64,000 nt of DNA from Sporosarcina sp. FSL K6-1508 (GTDB taxonomy: Bacteria; Bacillota; Bacilli; Bacillales_A; Planococcaceae): positions 1,328,501 through 1,392,500 of the forward strand of contig NZ_JBBOXF010000001.1 of NCBI RefSeq assembly GCF_038007465.1, written 5' to 3'. Positions 35,205 through 43,909 of the stretch are shown here, one piece after another. The notes below the pieces were generated by a model. The model saw only the letters and a list, made by a program, of their open reading frames with translations, was not told the origin of the DNA and did not search any database. Position 1 is the first letter of the stretch, and each line of letters opens with the position of its first letter. A program made the position numbers and the translations under genes.

Positions 35205-35246
35205 AAAACCGGCCATGTGATCATAATGATCGCATGGCCGGTTTTG
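35205..35246 (+). terminator. Terminator after the DsbA-like gene
   Basis: AAAACCGGCCATG (35205-35217) pairs with CATGGCCGGTTTT (35232-35244), with an inner GATCAT/ATGATC stem. Downstream, 35255-35400 holds a degraded dispersed element and no gene. Confidence 0.88.
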
Positions 35247-35405
35247 TTAACTTACTAATAAATGTCCAAACTTCAAGTGCCATCCCTCGGAGCATAAGTT
35301 ATATCAGCTAGGAAGGATTGAATTGCATCTTTCCCTAGCGAAACATCCGCTTCGCCAATCTGATTTATGTCTGTCCGGGTTAAACAGCATCTTGAGCGTT
35401 TCTTA

Positions 35406-35933
35406 TTATTCTGCTGGATTTGCTTGCAGATCGATTGTGATTTTAATATCATCTCCAACAAGAACGCCGCCTGCTTCAAGCGCTTGGTTCCAAGTAAGGC
35501 CGAATTCTTTTCTTGAAATTTTACCTTCAACTTCGAATGCAGCTATATCTACGCCCCAAGGGTTTTTTGCTGTTCCTTCGTACTCGGCTTCGAATGTAAC
35601 TTTTTTCGTTACGTCTTTAACAGTCATGTCGCCAGTGACGTCATATTTGTTATCGCTTTTTTTCGCGATATCTGTTGAAACAAATGTTAGATTCGGATAT
35701 GTTTCCACATCAAAGAAGTCTGCAGAACGAAGGTGATTATCGCGATCATCACTGTTTGTATGGATTGTAGAAGCATCGATTTTAAAATTGATTTTAGCAC
35801 CTGTCAAATCTTCAGGATTACCTTCAATTGTACCCTCTACTCCAGTGAAACGCCCTCTTACTTTAGAAACCATCATATGTTTTACTGAAAAACCAACACC
35901 TGTATGTGAAGCATCTACTGTCCATTTTGTCAT
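35406..35933 (-). CDS. YceI family protein
   Basis: This 175-aa lipocalin-like YceI domain protein has WTVDASHTGVGFSVKHMMVSKVRG, DNHLRSADFFDVETYP and GDMTVKDVTKKVTF. It lacks a signal peptide, as do many Firmicute members. YceI proteins bind polyisoprenoid-like lipids in a beta-barrel; the physiological role is unclear. GAGGGGATG is the RBS. A sigma-A promoter and an operator-like palindrome lie upstream (35965-36000). Confidence 0.88.
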   Translation of the reverse strand: MTKWTVDASHTGVGFSVKHMMVSKVRGRFTGVEGTIEGNPEDLTGAKINFKIDASTIHTNSDDRDNHLRSADFFDVETYPNLTFVSTDIAKKSDNKYDVTGDMTVKDVTKKVTFEAEYEGTAKNPWGVDIAAFEVEGKISRKEFGLTWNQALEAGGVLVGDDIKITIDLQANPAE

Positions 35934-35964
35934 TACAAAAACATCCCCTCTGAATAAGTATAGT

Positions 35965-36000
35965 CTTACTATATTCTAGATATATCTCGAAGTCAAGGTA
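35965..36000 (-). promoter_or_regulatory. yceI promoter with MhqR-like operator
   Basis: On the minus strand TTGACT (-35, about 35997-35992), 17 bases and TATAGT (-10) form a sigma-A promoter. The plus-strand sequence TATCTCGAAGTCAAGGTA (35983-36000) overlaps the -35. It matches 15 of 18 bases of the B. subtilis MhqR operator TATCTCGAATTCGAGATA as I recall it, suggesting quinone or electrophile control. Confidence 0.45.
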
Positions 36001-36130
36001 TTTTTATGATTTAAATTTGAATAGGGTAAACAGTGGGATTTTACACTCAATAATAATTCCTTGTCAAAAGAAAAGTTTGCAAGCATACTATTAAAGATGA
36101 AAAGCTTTATATTGAAAGGGTTGAATGTTG

Positions 36131-37051
36131 ATGTCGAAGCATCAATGGTTTGAAGAACTTCAGAAAAAAATTAAGCGAGGCACATTATTAATAGACGAAC
36201 CACTGTGTAAATACACGATGACAAAACTTGGAGGGGCTGCAGACCTTCTTGTCATACCTGGTACTATAGATGAAACAGAAGCGACGGTACGTTACGCATA
36301 TGAAAATGAAATCCCTTTACTATTACTTGGCAATGGATCGAACATGGTCGTTAGAGATGGGGGGGTAAGAGGGATTGTTCTTCACTTGTCACAACTCAAT
36401 GCGATTAGAATAGAAGGTTCATTTGTGCATGCAGAGGCAGGTGCATTGATTATTGATGTTTCAAAACAGGCAGCAGCAGCTACACTGTCAGGTATCGAAT
36501 TCGCATGTGGCATTCCTGGATCGATTGGGGGAGCAATGGCGATGAATGCTGGTGCGTATGGCGGGGAAATAAAAGATATAATTGTACAGGCGACAGTACT
36601 GACGAAGGAAGGCAAGCGGTTAGTTCTTTCAAAAGACGAACTTGAACTCGGTTATCGCCAAAGCATCATTTCAACAAACGGCTATTACGTTCTCTCAGCA
36701 GATTTCCAGCTCACAGTAGGAGATCAGGAAGTCATTGATGAGAAAGTGTCAGATCTGACCTTCCAGCGCCAGTCAAAGCAACCGCTAGAATATCCTTCGG
36801 CTGGAAGCGTGTTCAAACGACCTCCGGGCTATTTTGCAGGCAAGCTTATTCAAGATTGCGGCATGCAAGGGAAAGGGCATGGCGGAGCAGAAGTATCACT
36901 GAAGCATGCCGGTTTTATCATTAATAAAAATAATGCGACCGCTTCTGATTACATTGAGACAATTGAAATGGTGAAAGCGGAAGTAAAGAAAAGATTCGAT
37001 GTCGATTTGGAACTTGAAGTGAAAATCGTTGGTGAAGAAATAGCAGAATGA
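36131..37051 (+). CDS. murB: UDP-N-acetylenolpyruvoylglucosamine reductase MurB
   Basis: This ~306-aa protein has FAD-binding LLLGNGSNMVVRDGGVRG, GIPGSIGGAMAMNAGAYGGE, the catalytic Ser in PSAGSVFKRP and the C-terminal Glu in LELEVKIVGE. It reduces UDP-GlcNAc-enolpyruvate to UDP-MurNAc for peptidoglycan synthesis. It stands outside the division/cell wall cluster, as for second MurB copies of some Bacillales. A sigma-A promoter TTGTCA-N17-CATACT is visible upstream. GAAAGGG (36114-36120) leaves 36131 (ATG), 36128 (TTG) or 36125 (ATG) as possible starts. Confidence 0.9.
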   Translation: MSKHQWFEELQKKIKRGTLLIDEPLCKYTMTKLGGAADLLVIPGTIDETEATVRYAYENEIPLLLLGNGSNMVVRDGGVRGIVLHLSQLNAIRIEGSFVHAEAGALIIDVSKQAAAATLSGIEFACGIPGSIGGAMAMNAGAYGGEIKDIIVQATVLTKEGKRLVLSKDELELGYRQSIISTNGYYVLSADFQLTVGDQEVIDEKVSDLTFQRQSKQPLEYPSAGSVFKRPPGYFAGKLIQDCGMQGKGHGGAEVSLKHAGFIINKNNATASDYIETIEMVKAEVKKRFDVDLELEVKIVGEEIAE

Positions 37052-37090
37052 AAAAACGGATGACCCAATAACTGGGCCATCCGTTTTTTT
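37052..37090 (+). terminator. Terminator after murB
   Basis: AAAAACGGATG-ACCC (37052-37066) pairs with GGGC-CATCCGTTTTT (37074-37088), with a T run after. Confidence 0.88.
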
Positions 37091-37092
37091 TC

Positions 37093-37250
37093 ATGCTTAG
37101 GAAACGATAAAAACTCATAATATAGATAAGCCATGACGTAGAGACTTCAAATCCAGACTTAAGTGTTCGGGGGCTGAAGCCAACCCGTCTGTGAGGCTAA
37201 GTACGCCTCCTTATACATATATGGGGCTAGGATACGGCCGGCGATTTTCT
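37093..37250. repeat. Dispersed intergenic element, family B copy
   Basis: It begins TTAGGAAACGATAAAAACTC and holds GTAGAGACTTCAAATCCAG, AAGTGTTCGG and GCCAACCCG, related to 26803-26955 and 59264-59345. No coding potential. Confidence 0.55.
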
Positions 37251-37252
37251 TA

Positions 37253-37927
37253 TTACCGGGCGGTTTTACAAGAGAGCAGGGAAGGGTCGGTCACCTGGTC
37301 GTCTGTAATGTGTACTTGACACATTTTATTGTTGCTCATGAATTTAAAAATCCCGTTATTAAAGTCAGTCCCGATTTCTTTGAAGAAAATACCTTCAAAA
37401 CGAACTCCTTTGGACAGCGTGAAGTTGACGCGGAAACCGTTGCCGTCTTCGACTAAGTAAGCACGTACTCCTTTTTCAAACATGCCGTCAATTTCGTCTT
37501 TGATGGCGCGATCGACAGAAACGACATGGAAGTCAACAAATGTGATTTCCCGCAGCAATACATTCATGAACGAGCCTTTAGTAATCTCTTCCCATCTGCT
37601 TTGGGCTGTCTGGCCAAGAATAATTTGAGTAATGTTATGTGTATGTGCCACTTCCTTAATAACTTTGGCGGAAGGACGTTTTTCATTATCCCGAATTAAG
37701 AAGTCTTCTACCTCCAGCTCTTCAGCCAGTTCTTTCCAACGATCGATATACTCAGATTTTTCCGCGTCAAATTCATCATATGGAAGCGGGTCCACTGTTA
37801 AAATGTATAATGGACAATCCATGATTGCTGCTATTTTATGTCCGCGTCTAATGAGACGTTCACCATTTGGACCGTAGTAGACACAAACGAGAATACTCTC
37901 GTCCATACGACCTTTTACTTTGCCCAT
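37253..37927 (-). CDS. Universal stress protein (KdpD Usp-like) with C-terminal extension
   Basis: This 224-aa protein has a Usp domain in residues 1-150: ESILVCVYYGPNGERLIRRGHKIA, PLYILTVDPLPYDEF, HNITQIILGQTAQSRWEE, GSFMNVLL. It is close to the Usp part of KdpD rather than to free UspA. About 75 further residues (VRAYLVEDGNGFRVNFTLSK..FKFMSNNKMCQVHI) match nothing I recognise. AAGAGGTG eight bases before ATG 37927 decides the start. Divergent from the mrp operon, with a long, partly structured gap between. Confidence 0.75.
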   Translation of the reverse strand: MGKVKGRMDESILVCVYYGPNGERLIRRGHKIAAIMDCPLYILTVDPLPYDEFDAEKSEYIDRWKELAEELEVEDFLIRDNEKRPSAKVIKEVAHTHNITQIILGQTAQSRWEEITKGSFMNVLLREITFVDFHVVSVDRAIKDEIDGMFEKGVRAYLVEDGNGFRVNFTLSKGVRFEGIFFKEIGTDFNNGIFKFMSNNKMCQVHITDDQVTDPSLLSCKTAR

Positions 37928-38051
37928 GACGGTAGTCACCTCTTAATTATTTTTTGGTTAGTTGAATTCCTACTGGCAGTTTTGATTGCTTGAAAACCAA
38001 ACAATTATATATGAAATTGTAACAAATGACAAGATGCGAATGCTTCAAAGT

Positions 38052-38119
38052 GCTAAGAGTTCAGTAATAGTGTATAATTTCCTGTATAAACTCTTTGAGT
38101 TCCCCCTAATACTGTTAGC
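38052..38119. other. Potential structured element in the usp-mrpA gap (stem with pseudoknot option)
   Basis: GCTAA (38052-38056) pairs with TTAGC (38115-38119), and CAGTAATAG (38062-38070) pairs with CTAATACTG (38106-38114) with one mismatch. The five-base bulge GAGTT (38057-38061) can pair with AACTC (38089-38093) in the loop. It would lie in the 5' leader of usp on the minus strand, or upstream of mrpA on the plus strand. No known riboswitch consensus was recognised. Confidence 0.35.
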
Positions 38120-38244
38120 TATAGCTCCCTATTATCCCGTCAGTCTCGACGCAGGTCAAGTTTACCCTATATAATAATGAATTTTTGCAAGACGTATATA
38201 ACACAGGTTGTATATTTCTGTAGATTTTCCGATAATTTATCACG

Positions 38245-38336
38245 ACTATTTTAAAAGAAAAGTGTAAGTTTTATGACCTGGAATAATGGTTAGACCCTAG
38301 GGGGCCGGCCGCTCGGTGGCTCACAGAATGTGAGTT
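38245..38336. repeat. Truncated dispersed element, copy A6, abutting mrpA
   Basis: GTAAGTTTTATGACCTGGAA, CTAG and GCTCGGTGGCTCACAGAATGTG correspond to ATAAGTTTTACAACCTGGAG, CTAG and CTCGGAGGCCCACAGGATGTG in copy A5 (63800-63985). The copy is degraded and ends where the long mrpA reading frame begins. Confidence 0.6.
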
Positions 38337-38456
38337 ATGAAGCGGGGGAATAGAACTTCATTCATCCTTATTGCAATATACGTTGCAATCTTAGACTTAC
38401 TGTTTTTATGGACTTACGTTTTTCTTAATCTGTTTAGTATTGGAGGTTTATATTCG

Positions 38457-40868
38457 TTGGCGATAACGATAGCTATTTTTATCCCGTTTTTAGCCGCTCT
38501 GCTCGTCCCGTTTATTTATAAGAGGGTGCAGAGTCGCAACATCGGGTGGTTTGTCATGGTCATTCCACTCGTCTTATTCATCTATTTTGTCAGTTTCATT
38601 CCTGCGGTAAGTGGCGGGGCAACATATATACATACGATTAAATGGATTGATTCTGCCGGAATCAATTTTACGACATATCTTGACGGGCTTAGTATGATTT
38701 TTGGGCTTCTAATCACTGGGGTCGGTAGCCTTGTAATCCTCTATTCCATATACTATTTGTCTGAACGAGAAGCATTAGGGCGCTTTTATATATACCTGTT
38801 GATGTTCATGGGCTCTATGTTAGGGGTTATTTTTTCGGACAACTTGATGGTGTTGTACGTTTTCTGGGAATTGACGAGTATTTCGTCGTTTCTTTTAATT
38901 GCATTTTGGTACCATCGCAAAAAATCCAGGTACGGTGCACAAAAGTCAATGCTCATCACTGTGTCTGGTGGAGTAGGAATGCTTGCTGGTTTTATCATGT
39001 TGCATACAATGACCGGGTCGTTCAGTGTGCGCGAAATTATTATGACGATTGGTCAGTATACAAATGACAGTTTGTTTTTACCTGCAATGCTGCTTGTGTT
39101 GCTCGGCGCGTTTACAAAATCAGCACAGTTTCCGTTTCATATCTGGTTGCCGGATGCTATGGAGGCGCCGACGCCAGTCAGTGCTTATTTACACTCGGCA
39201 ACAATGGTCAAGGCGGGAATATACCTCGTGGCACGCTTTACGCCTGTATTTGGCGGAGAAGCGGTATGGTTTTATACAGTCACTGGGGTGGGGATATTCA
39301 CGTTGTTCTGGGGTTCCGTCAACGCAGTGCGGCAAACAGATCTGAAGGCGTTGCTCGCCTACTCGACAATCAGTCAGCTTGGTTTGATTATGAGTCTCTT
39401 TGGACTCGGGTCGGCGGCTCTTAACGAAGGCTACAGTGCGGACTCGGTTATCTATACGCAGGCAACATTTGCCGCCATGTTCCATCTTATTAACCACTCT
39501 ACGTTCAAAGGTGCTCTTTTTATGGTCGTTGGTATTGTCGATCATCAAGTTGGAACGCGGGATATCCGAAGGCTGGGCGGTCTAATATCGCTTATGCCTG
39601 TGACGTTTACAATCGCAGTTATCGGAAGTTTTTCGATGGCAGGATTACCACCATTTAACGGTTTTCTAAGTAAGGAAATGTTTTTCGAATCCGTATTGAA
39701 TGTGCGTAATCTAGACATTTTCTCAATGGGGCCTTTGATGGGCAGCTTGTTGCCTGTTGTTGCTTGGATTGCAAGCGTGTTGACGTTCGTTTATAGCATG
39801 ATCATTGTTTTTCAAACATTTCTCGGGAAACATCAGCCAGATCGTCTTGATCGCAAAGCTTTTGAAGCTCCAATTGGGATGCTTGTTGCCCCGTCCATTC
39901 TTGCCTTGTTCGTCGTAGGCATATTCTTCTTCCCGAATGTGGTCGGACAATATTTGTTGAGTCCTGCGATGTCCGCGGTTTTACCTCCATTTGAAGGAGC
40001 GGAAGGCTTTGTTCCGCATATACAAGCTTGGCATGGTTTTAATGCACCTATCATGATGACAATTGGTGTCGTCGGGGTGGGCGCGTTGTTATACATCTTT
40101 CTCCGCTATTGGCGAGGGGTTTACACGCTTGCACCGATGCGCTGGAATCTCGATTCGATATACAACGGCTTGTTGATACAGACGGAGAGAGCTTCATCGT
40201 TCTTGACACGAACTTATATGACGGGATACCTCAGGGATTATCTTGTTTATATATTTGTGTTTTTCATCCTGACAGTTGGCGGTGGTCTGCTATGGACTGG
40301 CGGTTTTTCACTCGACTTTTCTAACGATGCTCCCATCACGATTAACGAGTACATTATCATCTTCGTAATGATGGGCGCGAGTATTGCCATTATTTTTGCC
40401 AAGTCGCGTATGACTGCCATCTTGTTAAATGGTGTCCTCGGTTATTCGATTGCTATTCTTTTTGTTGTGTTCCGAGCACCTGATTTGGCTTTGACGCAAA
40501 TTATTGTGGAAACTGTGACGACTGCGTTATTCCTCTTATGCTTCTATTTCTTGCCTGAATGGAGCAAGGAGAAATCGACTCGATCATTAAAAGTATTCAA
40601 GGGCATTATCGCCGTCTCTGTCGGAACTATTGTCACAGTACTTGCACTACTCGTCCAAGGCAATAAAATGTTCGAGTCGGTTTCCGTTTACTTTGAAAAC
40701 GCTTATGAGTTGGCGGGAGGCAAGAATATCGTCAATACGATATTGGGCGACTTCCGTGCATTCGATACGATGCTAGAAGTTGTTGTGCTTTTCATCGCAG
40801 GCATCGGCGTGTTTACATTAATCAAATTGAAGGCGGGAAAGGGGGATAAGGACGTTGAAGATCAATGA
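38457..40868 (+). CDS. mrpA: Na+/H+ antiporter Mrp complex subunit A
   Basis: From TTG 38457 the protein is 803 aa, very near the 801 of B. subtilis MrpA. It has ~20 membrane helices, the NuoL-like core (SMLITVSGG, GAFTKSAQFPFHIWLPDAMEAPTPVSAYLHSATMVKAG in two parts) and the MrpA-specific C-terminal MbhD/E-like domain (FRAPDLALTQIIVET). It is part of a seven-subunit complex expelling Na+ for H+ at alkaline pH. GGAGG (38442-38446) lies ten bases before TTG 38457. The frame is open back to ATG 38337 (843 aa), which has no ribosome binding site and abuts a dispersed repeat. Confidence 0.9.
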   Translation: MAITIAIFIPFLAALLVPFIYKRVQSRNIGWFVMVIPLVLFIYFVSFIPAVSGGATYIHTIKWIDSAGINFTTYLDGLSMIFGLLITGVGSLVILYSIYYLSEREALGRFYIYLLMFMGSMLGVIFSDNLMVLYVFWELTSISSFLLIAFWYHRKKSRYGAQKSMLITVSGGVGMLAGFIMLHTMTGSFSVREIIMTIGQYTNDSLFLPAMLLVLLGAFTKSAQFPFHIWLPDAMEAPTPVSAYLHSATMVKAGIYLVARFTPVFGGEAVWFYTVTGVGIFTLFWGSVNAVRQTDLKALLAYSTISQLGLIMSLFGLGSAALNEGYSADSVIYTQATFAAMFHLINHSTFKGALFMVVGIVDHQVGTRDIRRLGGLISLMPVTFTIAVIGSFSMAGLPPFNGFLSKEMFFESVLNVRNLDIFSMGPLMGSLLPVVAWIASVLTFVYSMIIVFQTFLGKHQPDRLDRKAFEAPIGMLVAPSILALFVVGIFFFPNVVGQYLLSPAMSAVLPPFEGAEGFVPHIQAWHGFNAPIMMTIGVVGVGALLYIFLRYWRGVYTLAPMRWNLDSIYNGLLIQTERASSFLTRTYMTGYLRDYLVYIFVFFILTVGGGLLWTGGFSLDFSNDAPITINEYIIIFVMMGASIAIIFAKSRMTAILLNGVLGYSIAILFVVFRAPDLALTQIIVETVTTALFLLCFYFLPEWSKEKSTRSLKVFKGIIAVSVGTIVTVLALLVQGNKMFESVSVYFENAYELAGGKNIVNTILGDFRAFDTMLEVVVLFIAGIGVFTLIKLKAGKGDKDVEDQ

Positions 40869-41277
40869 TGTCATTTTACAAACAGTGACCAAAATCGTTG
40901 TATTCATCATTTTGACTTTCGGCGTGGAATTATTCCTGTCGGGTCACAATAATCCAGGAGGCGGATTCATTGGCGGTCTTGTCCTTTCTTCTGCTTTCGT
41001 TCTTCTCTATTTGGTGTTCGATATCGAAACGGTCCATAAGGGAATCCCTTTCGATTTCAAAAAGATTGCGGCATTTGGTGTCTTGCTTGCAGTGGGGACG
41101 GGTTTGGGGTCAGTTATCTTCGGAGCTTCATTCCTTACCCAAACAGCCGCTCACTTCAACTTACCGGTGTTCGGGGAAACGGAACTGTCGACCGTCGTCC
41201 TATTCGAGGCGGGGGTGGCACTGACTGTTGTTGGTGTGGTTGTAACAATTATTTTAAGTATTAGTGAGGATGTGTAG
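40855..41277 (+). CDS. mrpB: Mrp antiporter subunit B
   Basis: This 140-aa protein has four membrane helices, with FLSGHNNPGGGFIGGL as the MnhB/MrpB hallmark. TTG 40855 follows GGGGGATAAGG and overlaps the mrpA end by 14 bases, so it is translationally coupled. It is one of the small hydrophobic subunits of the Na+/H+ complex. Confidence 0.9.
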   Translation: MKINDVILQTVTKIVVFIILTFGVELFLSGHNNPGGGFIGGLVLSSAFVLLYLVFDIETVHKGIPFDFKKIAAFGVLLAVGTGLGSVIFGASFLTQTAAHFNLPVFGETELSTVVLFEAGVALTVVGVVVTIILSISEDV

Positions 41278-41280
41278 CTG

Positions 41281-41619
41281 ATGGAAACGTTAATAACGAT
41301 ACTCGTTGGAGTGCTTGTAACGGTCGCTGTCTACTTGCTGCTATCTAAAAGTCTGGTTCGAGTCATTTTAGGAACTGCCATCTTGTCGCATGCCGTGCAT
41401 TTGCTATTGATGACAATGGGCGGGCTGAAAAAAGGGGCAGTACCCCTACTAGGTGAAAATGCGGAAAGTTATGTCGATGCCCTTCCCCAGGCGCTTATCC
41501 TGACAGCGATAGTAATCAGTTTCGCGGTGACTTCTTTTTTACTGGTTCTTGCATACCGTACATACAAAGAGACCGGGTCGGACAATCTCGCAGCATTGAG
41601 AGGGTTCAAAGATGAATAA
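41281..41619 (+). CDS. mrpC: Mrp antiporter subunit C (NuoK-like)
   Basis: This 112-aa protein has three helices like NuoK, with LSKSLVRVILGTAILSHAVHLLL and DALPQALILTAIVISFAVTS as conserved stretches. It starts three bases after the mrpB stop and overlaps mrpD by eight bases. Confidence 0.9.
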   Translation: METLITILVGVLVTVAVYLLLSKSLVRVILGTAILSHAVHLLLMTMGGLKKGAVPLLGENAESYVDALPQALILTAIVISFAVTSFLLVLAYRTYKETGSDNLAALRGFKDE

Positions 41620-43096
41620 TATTATAGTTATGCCAATGATTATCCCTTTACTGACAGGGATTTTACTCATATTTCTGCGGCCGTATGTGAAAGTGCAACG
41701 GGTGTTTAGTATTGTTTCTATTGTTGGGCTCATTACAGTCAGTATTATTATTTTGAACCTAATTCAAGCGGATGGTATATTACGGCTTGATTTTGGAGGC
41801 TGGTTGCCGCCCTTTGGGATTTCGTTCGTCGCGGACTCATTTTCTATGCTGCTTGTATTGACAACGGGGATTGTAACGGGAATACTCTTAATCTATGCGT
41901 TCTCGTCGATTGGGCGGGCGCATGAGAATATGTTCTTCTATCCATTCGTTTTTTTCCTTATTGCAGGCGTTAACGGTTCGTTTCTGACGGGTGACCTGTT
42001 CAATTTGTTCGTTTGTTTTGAAGTGATGCTGTTATCTTCTTATGTGCTCATTACACTTGGGGGCAGGAAGGTCCAGCTTGTCGAATCAATTAAATACATA
42101 TCAATAAATGTGCTGTCCTCATGGTTTTTCCTTGTGGGAATTGCATACTTGTACGGTACTGTAGGTACGCTTAATATGGCGCATTTATCAGTACGAATTG
42201 CGGAAGTGGGTCAAGGGCCGCTGTTGACAGTAATTAGCATTATTTTTCTCATTGTATTTAGTTTGAAATCAGGACTGCTTCTTTACTTCTGGTTGCCGGG
42301 GTCATACAGCGCACCGCCGACAGTAGTTGCGGCTTTGTTCGGTGCATTGCTTACGAAAGTTGGTATCTATGCAATGTTTCGCGTATTTACGCTCATTTTT
42401 TATCACGAGCCGGGCGTTACGCATTTGATGATTGGCATAATGGCGGCAATTACGATGATTGGCGGCAGCATTGGTGCAATTGCCTATAATGATATTCGGA
42501 AAATCGTCTCCTATAACGTCGTCATTGCGGTCGGGTTCATACTCGTTGGCCTTGCCGTTTCGACAGAAGTGGCGATTCAAGGGTCTATTTATTACCTTAT
42601 CCACGACATGATTATTAAAGCGTTGTTATTCCTGATCGCAGGGACGATGATCTACTTGACTGGAACCGCACGAATTGAAAAGATGAGTGGGTTGATTCGC
42701 AACTATCCGTTGCTTGGCTGGTTGTTTTTCATCACAATGCTGTCACTTGCCGGTATTCCACCACTTAGCGGGTTCATCGGGAAGGTATACGTTGGACAAG
42801 GAGCGATTGAGGCGGGTGCGTTTGTCTTGCTCGCAATCGCTTTCCTATCCAGTATTTTTGTTTTGTATTCACTTCTGCGTATTTTCCTGAACTGTTTTTG
42901 GGGTGAAACGATTATCAATGAAGATGACGATGTACCGTTAAAAAAGGGGATGCTTATTCCACTTGTCTTATTTGGAATACTGACAATTTTACTGGGAGTT
43001 GGTGCAGAAGGGCTTGCGCCGTACGTTTCGGATGCAGCTCGCACACTGACAAATCCTGATATCTATATAGACGCGGTTTTAAATGGAAACCGCTAA
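41612..43096 (+). CDS. mrpD: Mrp antiporter subunit D (NuoM/N-like)
   Basis: This 494-aa protein has about 14 helices. It carries the proton-antiporter core with VCFEVMLLSSYVLI (catalytic Glu in helix 5), FSLKSGLLLYFWLPGSYSAPPT (Lys) and SYNVVIAVGFILVGLA. MrpD is the second antiporter-like subunit and works with MrpA in the ion path. Its ATG lies within the mrpC 3' end. Confidence 0.92.
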   Translation: MNNIIVMPMIIPLLTGILLIFLRPYVKVQRVFSIVSIVGLITVSIIILNLIQADGILRLDFGGWLPPFGISFVADSFSMLLVLTTGIVTGILLIYAFSSIGRAHENMFFYPFVFFLIAGVNGSFLTGDLFNLFVCFEVMLLSSYVLITLGGRKVQLVESIKYISINVLSSWFFLVGIAYLYGTVGTLNMAHLSVRIAEVGQGPLLTVISIIFLIVFSLKSGLLLYFWLPGSYSAPPTVVAALFGALLTKVGIYAMFRVFTLIFYHEPGVTHLMIGIMAAITMIGGSIGAIAYNDIRKIVSYNVVIAVGFILVGLAVSTEVAIQGSIYYLIHDMIIKALLFLIAGTMIYLTGTARIEKMSGLIRNYPLLGWLFFITMLSLAGIPPLSGFIGKVYVGQGAIEAGAFVLLAIAFLSSIFVLYSLLRIFLNCFWGETIINEDDDVPLKKGMLIPLVLFGILTILLGVGAEGLAPYVSDAARTLTNPDIYIDAVLNGNR

Positions 43097-43142
43097 TCGA
43101 AGAAGGTCCCGTCCAATGGCCGGAAAGAAGAGGTGAAGGTTA

Positions 43143-43625
43143 ATGCCAGCCCAGTTACTGTTGAATTTATTTATAGCCCTGCTTTGGATGCTCTTAATCG
43201 ATGAGGATGAGCTGAAGTTTACGACTTTCTTTGCCGGCTTCCTTGTCGGGATTGGAATCATATTTTTCATGCATCGATTTTTTGGAACACAATTTTACTT
43301 GCGCCGTTTGTATGCAACATTCAAATTGTTATTCATCTTCATATCCGAATTAACCAAATCGAGCATAGTCGTATTGAAACAAATTCTTAGCCCGACGCTA
43401 AAAATAAAACCCGGTATTTTTAAATATGAGACAGTTTTGGAGAGCGATTCAGAAGTGACGATGCTGTCGCTTCTTTTGACGCTGACACCGGGGTCTGTCG
43501 TCATGGAAGTATCGCCAGAAGGAAATGTCCTTTACATTCACGCGATGGACGTCGAACAATCGCGTGAGGGGCTTTTGATGCAACTGCATAATTTTGAAAG
43601 AGCGATCATGGAGGTGACCCGCTGA
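43143..43625 (+). CDS. mrpE: Mrp antiporter subunit E
   Basis: This 160-aa protein has two N-terminal helices and a cytoplasmic domain. MLSLLLTLTPGSVVMEV and LYIHAMDVEQ are typical of MrpE/MnhE. GAAGAGGTGAAGG precedes the ATG. A 46-base gap separates it from mrpD; it overlaps mrpF by one base. Confidence 0.9.
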   Translation: MPAQLLLNLFIALLWMLLIDEDELKFTTFFAGFLVGIGIIFFMHRFFGTQFYLRRLYATFKLLFIFISELTKSSIVVLKQILSPTLKIKPGIFKYETVLESDSEVTMLSLLLTLTPGSVVMEVSPEGNVLYIHAMDVEQSREGLLMQLHNFERAIMEVTR

Positions 43626-43909
43626 TGATTCAAGCAATGCTGACGACTTCGCTCGTATTATTCTCAATAACGATTGCAATAGCTGTCATACGCATTATTC
43701 TCGGACCTTCGATGCCGGACCGTGTCATCGGGCTCGACATGATTGGTGTAAATCTGATCGCTACAATAGCGGTCATTTCAGTAATAATGAACACGAAAGC
43801 TTTTTTGGAAGTCATCCTTATTTTGGGGATTTTATCATTCATCGGCACAATTGCCTTCTCAAAATTCATCGAGAGGGGTGTTATCGTTGAACGTAAACAC
43901 GATCGGTGA
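43625..43909 (+). CDS. mrpF: Mrp antiporter subunit F
   Basis: This 94-aa three-helix protein has RIILGPSMPDRVIGLDMIGVNL as its hallmark region, as in MrpF/MnhF. The ATG overlaps the mrpE stop by one base (TGATG). Assembly component of the antiporter. Confidence 0.9.
   Translation: MIQAMLTTSLVLFSITIAIAVIRIILGPSMPDRVIGLDMIGVNLIATIAVISVIMNTKAFLEVILILGILSFIGTIAFSKFIERGVIVERKHDR

Noticed and set aside
38052..38170. c-di-AMP (ydaO) or M-box riboswitch
   Set aside because: The conserved blocks of those riboswitches as I know them were looked for on both strands and not matched. Only generic pairing remains.
37986..38174. 62-aa plus-strand frame in the usp-mrpA gap
   Set aside because: No ribosome site, low-complexity content, and it overlaps the candidate structured element.
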